Below are positions 7,086-12,846 of a DNA stretch of 12,846 nucleotides, piece after piece. Source of the DNA: an uncultured Prevotella sp. (GTDB lineage Bacteria; Bacteroidota; Bacteroidia; Bacteroidales; Bacteroidaceae); assembly GCA_946999025.1 (NCBI GenBank), contig CAMQBP010000038.1, positions 1 to 12,846 of the forward strand, written 5' to 3'. Made by a program: the position numbers and the translations under genes. The notes beneath the pieces were generated by a model. It was given only the letters and a program-made list of their open reading frames with translations, was not told where the DNA came from and made no database searches. The first letter of the stretch is position 1. Every line of letters begins with the position of its first letter.

Positions 7086-8318
7086 ATGAAGAGTTTTAAG
7101 ACCCGCAGACGACACCGACGATTGCTCAAGGCAGGCAGATGGATGAGACGGCACTTTGCATGGCTCATCACATGGATGGCATGGCTGGGCAGAAAACTGA
7201 GCTTTTTGCGCATTCTGAATCCAAACAAGTACATCCGAAGGATAGACTGGTACATCATCAGGAAATTCATTGGAACGTACATCTACTCTATCGCGCTGAT
7301 TATTGCCATCGCCATCGTGTTCGACTTCAACGAGAACTTGTCAAAGTTCACCGAATACCATGCGCCGGCAAGAGCCATCATCTTCGACTACTACGCCAAC
7401 TTCATCCCGTACTACTCCAACCTGTTCAGTCCGCTGTTCGTGTTCATCGCGGTGATATTCTTCACCTCCAAGCTGGCCGGCAACTCTGAGATCATCGCCA
7501 TGCTGGCGTCGGGCATCTCGTTCAAGCGGCTGATGCGGCCCTACATGCTCTCGTGCGTGCTCATCGCATCACTGTCTTACTACCTCAGCGCCAGCGTCAT
7601 CCCGCACGGCACCGTGATACGGCATAACTTCGAGAGCCTGTACCGAAACAGCAGGAAACAAACGGCTGCCGACAACGTTCAGCTGCAAGTGGCCAAGGGG
7701 GTGATTGCCTACATCCAGCACTACGACAACAAGACCAAGCGTGGATATGGCTTCTCGTTGGACAAGTTTGAGAACAAGAAGCTGGTGAGCCACATGACGG
7801 CGATGGAGATTCAGTACGACACCATCGCCGACTCCAAGTATCACTGGAACGTCACCGGATGGAAGATTAGGCAGCTGAGGGGTCTGCGCGAGCACATCAC
7901 CAGCGGAGCCGACCTTGACACCCTCATCCAGATGGAGCCAACAGACTTGGTGTACTCCAAGGGACAGCAAGAGACGTTCACCAGCGCGGAGCTGAAAGAC
8001 TACATCTCCAAGCAGGTGGACCGCGGATCGGGCAACGTGGTGCAGTATCAAGTGGAGTACCACAAGCGCATAGCCTCATCGTTTGCGTCGTTCATCCTCA
8101 CCATCATCGGCCTGTCACTGTCGGCCAGGAAACGCAAAGGAGGCATGGGACTGTACCTCGGTCTGGGGCTGGCACTGAGCTCTTTGTACATCTTGCTGCA
8201 AACCGTTTCGGCCACCTTCGCCATCAATGCCAATGCACCTCCCATCCTGGCAGCGTGGATTCCGAATATCGTCTTTGCCTTGGTGGCTTACTTCTGTTAT
8301 CGCAAGGCACCGAATTGA
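7086..8318 (+). CDS. LptF/LptG-family (YjgP/YjgQ) permease
   Basis: This is an inner-membrane subunit of the LPS export machine. With a partner permease and the LptB ATPase, such proteins pull LPS from the inner membrane and pass it through LptC and LptA to the outer membrane. The 410-residue protein has the family layout of six membrane segments: about 61-81, 109-129 and 153-173, then a periplasmic beta-rich domain (about 175-325), then 329-346, 352-378 and 386-405. It starts 6 nt after tgt. The domain proper begins near residue 51 (RRIDWYIIRKF). The first 50 residues are an unusually basic extension (for example RRRHRRLLK); starts at Met20 (7143) or Met31 (7176) are possible. Whether it is LptF or LptG cannot be decided here, and no LptB or LptC gene is in the window. 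Confidence 0.88.
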   Translation: MKSFKTRRRHRRLLKAGRWMRRHFAWLITWMAWLGRKLSFLRILNPNKYIRRIDWYIIRKFIGTYIYSIALIIAIAIVFDFNENLSKFTEYHAPARAIIFDYYANFIPYYSNLFSPLFVFIAVIFFTSKLAGNSEIIAMLASGISFKRLMRPYMLSCVLIASLSYYLSASVIPHGTVIRHNFESLYRNSRKQTAADNVQLQVAKGVIAYIQHYDNKTKRGYGFSLDKFENKKLVSHMTAMEIQYDTIADSKYHWNVTGWKIRQLRGLREHITSGADLDTLIQMEPTDLVYSKGQQETFTSAELKDYISKQVDRGSGNVVQYQVEYHKRIASSFASFILTIIGLSLSARKRKGGMGLYLGLGLALSSLYILLQTVSATFAINANAPPILAAWIPNIVFALVAYFCYRKAPN

Positions 8319-8394
8319 TGAGGGTAAAAGTGAGTGAACGATAACATGACACGCACCCTTGGCACGGCGAATCTACACAAAGAAATTAACCGTC

Positions 8395-8425
8395 TTGCAT
8401 TCACCTAAAATCATGTGAATGGCAA
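8395..8425 (+). promoter_or_regulatory. Leader hairpin before the DEAD-box helicase
   Basis: TTGCATTCAC (8395-8404) pairs with GTGAATGGCAA (8415-8425) through ten base pairs with one bulged G; the inner seven (CATTCAC/GTGAATG) are perfect. The loop is CTAAAATCAT. No T-run follows, so it is unlikely to be a terminator for the lon operon. It ends 24 nt before the helicase ATG, where it could act on initiation or mRNA stability. No clear TAnnTTTG promoter is found in the 131-nt gap, so the transcription start is unknown. Confidence 0.4.
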
Positions 8426-8449
8426 AGGACAAATTGAAAATCAGAAAAA

Positions 8450-10126
8450 ATGAAGTTTGAAGAATTAGAATTAAACAATAACGTATTAGACGCATTATAC
8501 GACATGCGATTCGACACCTGCACACCTGTACAAGAGAAGTGTATCCCCGAGATACTCAAAGGACGTGACGTGCTGGGTGTGGCACAGACCGGAACTGGAA
8601 AGACGGCAGCTTACTTGCTGCCCATCATGAGTAAGATAGACAGTGGCAACTACCCAGAAGACGCCATCAACTGCCTCATCATGTCGCCAACGCGCGAACT
8701 TGCTCAGCAAATAGACCAGGCCATGCAGGGCTTTGGCTATTATCTGCAAGGCGTAAGCAGCGTGGCCGTGTATGGCGGAAACGATGGAAACCGGTACGAC
8801 CAGGAGCTGAAGAGCCTCCGCATGGGTGCTGACGTGGTGATTGCAACGCCGGGTCGCTTTATCAGTCACATGAGTCTGGGCAACGTAGACCTTAGTAAAG
8901 TGAGCTTCTTCGTTTTGGATGAGGCCGACCGCATGCTGGACATGGGCTTTTCGGAAGACATCATGACCATTGCCAAAGGCTTGCCGAAAACATGCCAAAC
9001 CATCATGTTCTCGGCAACAATGCCTGACAAGATTAACGAACTGGCAAGGACATTGCTTAAAAATCCCGTTGAGGTGAAACTGGCTGTGAGCAAACCTGCC
9101 GAGAAAATCAAACAGACTGCCTACGTATGTCATGAGACTCAGAAGCTGGGCATCATCAAGAATATTTTCAAACAAGGTGACTTGAAGCGCGTTATCATCT
9201 TCTGTGGAGCCAAGCAAAAGGTGAAGCAAGTGAGCCAGGCTCTGCAACGCATGAAAATTAACTGTAGCGAGATGCACTCTGACCTTGACCAGGCTCAGCG
9301 CGACGAGGTGATGTTCCAATTCAAGAGTGGACAGATTGACGTGCTGGTAGCCACGGATATTCTGTCAAGAGGCATTGACATCGACGACATTGCCATGGTC
9401 ATCAATTACGACGTACCTCACGACGCTGAAGACTATGTACACCGAATTGGCCGTACAGCCCGTGCAGACCGTGACGGAGCGGCCATCACACTGGTTAGCA
9501 AAGACGACATCTACTACTTCCAACAAATAGAAAAATTCCTTGAAAAAGAGGTGGAGAAGGTTGAACTGCCGGATGACCTGGGTGAGGCACCTGCCTATGC
9601 AGCTGATGGAAAACCACAGCGCAGACGCTCCTCAGCGAAATCGGTTCGCAGGAAGGATCGCGACCAAACGGCTCACAAACGTAAACCCCGTCGCACCAAA
9701 AACGAGCAACAACCCAAGAAGAGGGATGCAGAAAGTGAGCAAACAAACGAAAAACAAACGCAAGAACGCAGTAAGACAGCAGAAAAACAGCCTGCAAAGA
9801 ATCGCCAAAAGAGCAACAAACGCAACAACAGTAGACGTACTGAGCAAAACAACACTGACGGAGCTGGGACACAACGTAAAAAGCAACGCAATGACAAACG
9901 ACAAGCCAGCGACAACAAAACAGGCGACAAACAGGTGCAGACGCAAGCCAATACGAAGAATAAGCGCCGCAGAAAACCAAACAACAACCGTAATACGCAG
10001 CGCGAAGACCCACACAATGGCAGAAGGAAGTTTGAGCCTGCAAAGACCGAGACCAAACCAGAGAGTGGCATTTCAGCCATCATCAAGAAGCCGCTGAAAT
10101 GGCTCAAGTCGCTCGGAAAGAAATAA
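8450..10126 (+). CDS. DEAD-box ATP-dependent RNA helicase, RhlE-like, with long basic tail
   Basis: This is a predicted cytoplasmic RNA helicase that remodels RNA or ribonucleoprotein, usually in ribosome assembly, cold adaptation or mRNA decay. All core motifs are present: Q motif (around 4-28, TPVQEK), I AQTGTGKT (45-52), Ia PTRELA (80-85), GG (109-110), Ib TPGR (133-136), II DEAD (157-160), III SAT (188-190), V ATDILSRGIDI (301-311) and VI HRIGRTAR (331-338). The core ends near 375. Residues about 388-533 are a low-complexity tail rich in Lys, Arg, Asn, Gln and Thr, probably disordered and RNA-binding. The last 19 residues (from ISAIIKKPLKWLK) look like a small amphipathic helix kept at the end of the tail. 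The 558-residue length exceeds a minimal DEAD-box core because of this tail. The exact subfamily is uncertain. It is in the same direction as the lon operon but 131 nt away. Confidence 0.93.
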   Translation: MKFEELELNNNVLDALYDMRFDTCTPVQEKCIPEILKGRDVLGVAQTGTGKTAAYLLPIMSKIDSGNYPEDAINCLIMSPTRELAQQIDQAMQGFGYYLQGVSSVAVYGGNDGNRYDQELKSLRMGADVVIATPGRFISHMSLGNVDLSKVSFFVLDEADRMLDMGFSEDIMTIAKGLPKTCQTIMFSATMPDKINELARTLLKNPVEVKLAVSKPAEKIKQTAYVCHETQKLGIIKNIFKQGDLKRVIIFCGAKQKVKQVSQALQRMKINCSEMHSDLDQAQRDEVMFQFKSGQIDVLVATDILSRGIDIDDIAMVINYDVPHDAEDYVHRIGRTARADRDGAAITLVSKDDIYYFQQIEKFLEKEVEKVELPDDLGEAPAYAADGKPQRRRSSAKSVRRKDRDQTAHKRKPRRTKNEQQPKKRDAESEQTNEKQTQERSKTAEKQPAKNRQKSNKRNNSRRTEQNNTDGAGTQRKKQRNDKRQASDNKTGDKQVQTQANTKNKRRRKPNNNRNTQREDPHNGRRKFEPAKTETKPESGISAIIKKPLKWLKSLGKK

Positions 10127-10188
10127 CCGAATGGGTGACACCCAAGAGATTCCATCCTTCAGACCGTCTATTGTGACAATGAACAGAG

Positions 10189-10248
10189 GATGACGAAGAT
10201 GAGAGGAGAATGTATCAAGCTGACATACTCCTCTCATTGTTTGTCATC
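10189..10248. terminator. Long hairpin between convergent helicase and esterase genes
   Basis: ATGAGAGGAG (10199-10208) and CTCCTCTCAT (10228-10237) form a perfect 10-bp stem. It extends inward by four pairs past an A-A mismatch and outward, through wobbles and a bulge, to GATGAC (10189-10194) paired with GTCATC (10243-10248). It lies 62 nt after the helicase stop and 34 nt beyond the esterase stop. The core stem is followed on the plus strand by a T-rich TTGTTTG, consistent with a terminator for convergent genes, though the T-run is not perfect. Confidence 0.6.
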
Positions 10249-10282
10249 ATTGATGGAATAAAGTTCGTTGACTTATTCGCGT

Positions 10283-11047
10283 TCATCGCGTATTCCGCGT
10301 TATCGGAAACGTTTTGTTCAACCTTCTGGGCTGGTCATCAAGTGAATGAGATAACAGCCAGTCGTAAGTTTGCTGCTTATAAAATAGTCTAACGGGACGA
10401 CCATGGTTCCATCCTTTCACCCAATCGAAACTCAGCAACTTGTCCTTCCCTAACTTTTGTAGATAATCAACCACCCGTTTAGATTCACTGAGTCTCACAT
10501 CCCGATCTGCAGTGCCATGCACAATCCACAACGGAAGTTCGCCCAATCCAGACAAGTCTGCTAAGGTGGTCCCTCCACAAATTGCCAGAGCAGCTGCGAT
10601 TTTATTTGGGTACGTACCCACAAAATCCATCGTTCCATAGCCACCGAGACTCATTCCAAGCACATACACACGGTTGGAATCTACGGGATAGTTTTCTATC
10701 ATCCACTCTAACAAATTATTTAGTCTCTTGGGATTCCACGCTCCACCTGAATTCTGTGGGGCCACAACCATCGCAGGGACTGACGTACCACGCTGAATGG
10801 CATCGAGCACACCATACCGGCGCACGCGGTTCATGTTGTTACCACAGAGACTGGCACCATGAAGAAAAATGATTAACGGCATAGGCGTGCCCTCATTGGA
10901 ATATTTTTCAGGGGTGTATACCCAAAAGTTATAGCTGTCGGCAACGACATTTCGTTTAGCCTCCAACTCCCCACCATCCCTTAGCACTAACGCATTAAGA
11001 TGAAGAGAACTGAACAACAGGAGGAGCAGGAAAAAATATTTTCGCAT
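10283..11047 (-). CDS. Secreted alpha/beta-hydrolase esterase
   Basis: This is a predicted exported serine hydrolase of the esterase/prolyl-oligopeptidase-like group. From ATG at 11047 it has 254 residues and begins with a clear type I signal peptide (MRKYFFLLLLLFSSLHLNA, cleavage likely after Ala19; no lipobox cysteine), so it should be periplasmic or secreted. Visible features are PLIIFLHGAS (57-66, oxyanion region), nucleophile Ser133 in GMSLGGYG (131-138), Asp181 in HGTADRDV as the acid and His215 in WNHGRP as the base. The architecture resembles small polysaccharide-linked esterases such as acetyl-xylan or feruloyl esterases, but substrate is not readable. The frame extends upstream to 11155, but the signal peptide fixes the start at 11047. 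The C-terminus runs into a CGCG-containing 9-bp repeat across the stop. It diverges from the DUF4855 lipoprotein. Confidence 0.85.
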   Translation of the reverse strand: MRKYFFLLLLLFSSLHLNALVLRDGGELEAKRNVVADSYNFWVYTPEKYSNEGTPMPLIIFLHGASLCGNNMNRVRRYGVLDAIQRGTSVPAMVVAPQNSGGAWNPKRLNNLLEWMIENYPVDSNRVYVLGMSLGGYGTMDFVGTYPNKIAAALAICGGTTLADLSGLGELPLWIVHGTADRDVRLSESKRVVDYLQKLGKDKLLSFDWVKGWNHGRPVRLFYKQQTYDWLLSHSLDDQPRRLNKTFPITRNTR

Positions 11048-11101
11048 GTATAGTCTTGATATTGATGTTGACTTTGAAAAGGATGTAGTAATTTTCATCA
11101 G

Positions 11102-11109
11102 CAAAAATA
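11102..11109 (-). promoter_or_regulatory. -7 promoter element of the esterase (proximal)
   Basis: The minus strand reads TATTTTTG followed by C, matching TAnnTTTG. The RNA would start near 11095-11097 with a leader of about 50 nt before the ATG at 11047. No -33 TTTG lies at the usual spacing. It also supports the start at 11047, since the longer frame would begin upstream of this promoter. Confidence 0.5.
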
Positions 11110-11215
11110 GTAAAAAGTTGACCAACATACTGTCGCTACCTTGTTGTAAAATCACAAAGAGCGTTAATTATCGTACATGCCCTGCCACATGATTCATACC
11201 CGCCGTGCGGACGTG

Positions 11216-11223
11216 CAAATGTA
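11216..11223 (-). promoter_or_regulatory. Second minus-strand -7-like element (distal)
   Basis: The minus strand reads TACATTTG followed by C, an exact TAnnTTTG match, 107 nt upstream of the proximal esterase element. If used, it would give the esterase a leader of about 160 nt or a short untranslated RNA. There is no matching -33 TTTG. Confidence 0.3.
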
Positions 11224-11363
11224 AATCTTTCTACCAAGTACGTTTCAAGTCTGCATGAAAACATCAAGCAGATGACAGGCGAATGGACACACACAAGTCG
11301 TTGTTCAAGATCCTGACTGAAGATGTTAAATATGTTGATTGTACGAAACTATTCACTTTATTA

Positions 11364-11395
11364 TTTGCTTTAAACACTTAATTTACTTATATTTG
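11364..11395 (+). promoter_or_regulatory. Complete Bacteroidota promoter for the DUF4855 lipoprotein
   Basis: TTTG (11364-11367), a 20-nt spacer and TATATTTG (11388-11395) followed by C match the Bacteroidota -33/-7 consensus TTTG-N19-21-TAnnTTTG in both boxes and spacing. It is the best promoter in the window. RNA would start near 11400, giving a leader of about 175 nt before the ATG at 11577. Confidence 0.75.
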
Positions 11396-11576
11396 CACAA
11401 TAAAATAACACTATTAATATACCAAGGGAAAATAAAAGATTTTATTATATATTAAAATTATAATAACTATATATCTTAATAATTTCAGACGAATATATAA
11501 ATATTTTTATTATCTTAAACAGTTATTGCTAACGAATAAACAGTTAAAGATTAATACTTAAATCAGATTGATAAAC
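11396..11576 (+). other. Long, extremely AT-rich leader of the DUF4855 gene
   Basis: This predicted 5' untranslated region is almost entirely A and T, with many short self-complementary TATA-type runs but no single dominant hairpin. It contains a perfect 10-nt direct repeat, TAAACAGTTA, at 11516-11525 and 11537-11546 (21-nt period). There is no Shine-Dalgarno site before the ATG. I recognise no riboswitch. Confidence 0.5.
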
Positions 11577-12707
11577 ATGAGAACAAATATCCTGTTAAAG
11601 AACAAGAGATTTCTTTCAGTAGGTATCATTTTGTTACTTGCAAGTACACTCACGTCTTGCGCATCACCAGATTCATCAAATGACAAGAATGACAAAAACA
11701 TTAGTTTCAAAACTAAGCCATTTGAACGCGAAAAGAACGTATTTCACCATACTGTACCTCAGCACACGGTCTTAATATATAGTGGTGGAGCTCATCGTCC
11801 TTTCCAATGGGATTCGGAACATTTTGATCCTTACTTGGCTGGTAAAGTTGATGGTAAAGAAAAGTGGCTGTTCGATGGGTTTCTATTTTTAGAGATATTG
11901 GACGGCAAAGGGCGCGGATTCGCTTCTGGTTATCAGAAACAAGCAGCGAGGAAAGAAGAATGGGAGAAGCTGTTGACTGGCTACTTTAAGAAAGGTAATG
12001 CCATTGCTGCGCTGAACGAACAGGCAAAGGCGGTCAAAGATCGAATAGGAGCAAGCAAGGCTGGGAAACGGAAAGTAATAATGGTTATTCCAGAGCCCAT
12101 CCCTAACCAAACTGATTGGGGTGAGATTAATGGCAAGAAAGTGGTCTTCACGGACCAAAACGACCGCTTGTCTGCGTGCAAGTGGTACATTGATCGAGCA
12201 GAACAGTTGTTTAAGGACAGCCATTTAACCGAATTGGAATTGGTTGGGTTTTATTGGCTGGCTGAGGAGGCAACCAATACACGCCACTTGGTGAATCAAG
12301 TATCTGAATACCTTGACAAGAAAGGATACGACTTTTATTGGATACCCTACTTTTATGCTGATGGATACAATGAATGGCAACATCTGGGATTCAACGTACC
12401 CTATTATCAGCCAAACTATTTTTTCGACGAAAAGCATCCTTACAGCAGGTTACAAGAAACGTGTGATAGAGCGGCCAAATATGGCATGAACCTCGAAGTG
12501 GAGTTTGATGACAGAGCTTTGGCTTCACAAAAAAACTGGGGATATCGTTTAAGAGACTATCTGGATGTATTTGAGAAAAATGGTGCGTTCAATTCATTGA
12601 AAATCGCTTATTATCAAGGCAATGATACCTTTTACAAATTAGCGAAGTCAGATCATCCAGCAGATCAGACACTATATAAACGACTGGTGAAACTCATTGC
12701 AAAATGA
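11577..12707 (+). CDS. DUF4855 domain lipoprotein, function unknown
   Basis: I recognise the DUF4855 family from the conserved blocks; no biochemical function is known to me. From ATG 11577 the protein has 376 residues. It starts with a lipoprotein signal: a basic start, the hydrophobic run VGIILLLAS and lipobox LTSC with Cys28, then a polar linker rich in Ser, Asp, Asn and Lys. The domain spans about 64-345 with SGGAHRPFQWDSEHFDPYL, WLFDGFLFLE (97-106), a P-Q-T-D-W-G segment (177-182), LVGFYWLAEE (222-231), FYWIPYFYADGY (253-264), QPNYFFD (278-284) and LEVEFDD (306-312). Repeated hydrophobic strands ending in acidic or aromatic residues suggest a TIM-barrel, glycoside-hydrolase-like fold (inference). 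An in-frame TTG at 11568 adds three residues; ATG is preferred. The gene is visibly more AT-rich than the lon operon, which may indicate acquisition. It diverges from the exported esterase. Confidence 0.85.
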   Translation: MRTNILLKNKRFLSVGIILLLASTLTSCASPDSSNDKNDKNISFKTKPFEREKNVFHHTVPQHTVLIYSGGAHRPFQWDSEHFDPYLAGKVDGKEKWLFDGFLFLEILDGKGRGFASGYQKQAARKEEWEKLLTGYFKKGNAIAALNEQAKAVKDRIGASKAGKRKVIMVIPEPIPNQTDWGEINGKKVVFTDQNDRLSACKWYIDRAEQLFKDSHLTELELVGFYWLAEEATNTRHLVNQVSEYLDKKGYDFYWIPYFYADGYNEWQHLGFNVPYYQPNYFFDEKHPYSRLQETCDRAAKYGMNLEVEFDDRALASQKNWGYRLRDYLDVFEKNGAFNSLKIAYYQGNDTFYKLAKSDHPADQTLYKRLVKLIAK

Positions 12708-12820
12708 TAATCGATATCATCGCACATGAGATCAGCATATCTTGAGGAAAATAGATTAGAAAACGTAAAGACATTTTTTTATCATTCATTATTATCAATA
12801 GTTCGTTAAAATTTGAGTAT
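12708..12820. other. Non-coding tail after the DUF4855 gene
   Basis: No gene is seen. A 6-bp inverted repeat, ATGATA/TATCAT (12704-12720), overlaps the tandem stops TGA TAA, and a T-run occurs at 12774-12780, but no strong stem directly precedes it, so I do not call a terminator. Confidence 0.4.
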
Positions 12821-12821
12821 A

Positions 12822-12845
12822 TGGCTACGCAGCCTTAGGCTGCCA
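12822..12845. repeat. GC-rich hairpin at the window edge
   Basis: GCAGCC (12829-12834) and GGCTGC (12838-12843) form a perfect stem with loop TTA, extended by flanking TGGC (12822-12825) and GCCA (12842-12845) in an alternative pairing. A competing hairpin, GGCT-ACGC-AGCC, spans 12823-12834. It is strikingly GC-rich for its AT-rich surroundings. It could be a terminator, a REP-like element or the edge of a mobile element; the window ends before this can be judged. Confidence 0.45.
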
Positions 12846-12846
12846 G

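Larger units (their letters stand above)
11048..11363. other. Divergent intergenic region, esterase side
   Basis: There is no supported gene in these 316 bp. On the minus strand are two -7-like elements (11102-11109 and 11216-11223). A 32-codon plus-strand frame (11283-11381) has no initiation context and runs through the -33 element of the next promoter, so it is probably chance. No tRNA or strong hairpin is seen. Confidence 0.5.

Noticed and set aside
9540..10097. 185-codon frame overlapping the helicase tail
   Set aside because: It arises from the low-complexity Lys/Arg/Asn codons of the helicase tail read in another frame, and the helicase frame continues to a terminal helix.
11048..11155. 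N-terminal extension of the esterase to 11155
   Set aside because: The signal peptide starting at 11047 would be internal, and the proximal -7 element at 11102-11109 lies within the extension.
11283..11381. 32-codon plus-strand frame in the divergent intergenic region
   Set aside because: It has no initiation signal and overlaps the -33 box of the DUF4855 promoter, so it would be upstream of the transcript; probably chance.

Overview
The window reads as chromosomal DNA from a member of the Bacteroidales, most likely Prevotella in the broad sense. Three things point there: promoters with the Bacteroidota -7 signature TAnnTTTG (one with a well-spaced -33 TTTG), start codons mostly preceded by A-rich sequence rather than a Shine-Dalgarno site, and proteins of Bacteroidales type (serine palmitoyltransferase, a long Lon, a Tgt with an altered zinc site). 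The genus is inference from sequence feel and was not tested.

Layout. (1) 1-2207: a serine palmitoyltransferase (minus strand, cut by the window start) diverges from a diacylglycerol-kinase-family lipid kinase (plus). Between them are two divergent -7 elements, an AT-rich inverted repeat and a 17-bp operator-like palindrome. (2) 2208-3044: a strong hairpin terminator, then the tRNA1(Val) A37 N6-methyltransferase on the minus strand, whose start codon lies directly behind its -7 element. (3) 3045-8318: a non-coding stretch with a 22-bp tandem repeat leads into a tight plus-strand operon, lon - tgt - LptF/LptG-family permease (gaps of 12 and 6 nt). It combines ATP-dependent proteolysis, queuosine tRNA modification and lipopolysaccharide transport. 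(4) 8319-10126: a DEAD-box RNA helicase with a long basic tail, preceded by a leader hairpin. (5) 10127-11047: a convergent hairpin, then a secreted alpha/beta-hydrolase esterase on the minus strand. (6) 11048-12707: an AT-rich 529-bp divergent intergenic region carrying the best promoter in the window, then a DUF4855 lipoprotein. The last 139 bp hold no gene but end in a GC-rich hairpin.

Most of the window is conserved core genome. The parts that look accessory or under-described are the lipid kinase paired with sphingolipid synthesis, the 22-bp repeat array before lon, and the low-GC right end, where an uncharacterised DUF4855 lipoprotein diverges from an exported esterase. I see no CRISPR array, transposase, phage gene, rRNA or tRNA, and no convincing new multi-gene system.
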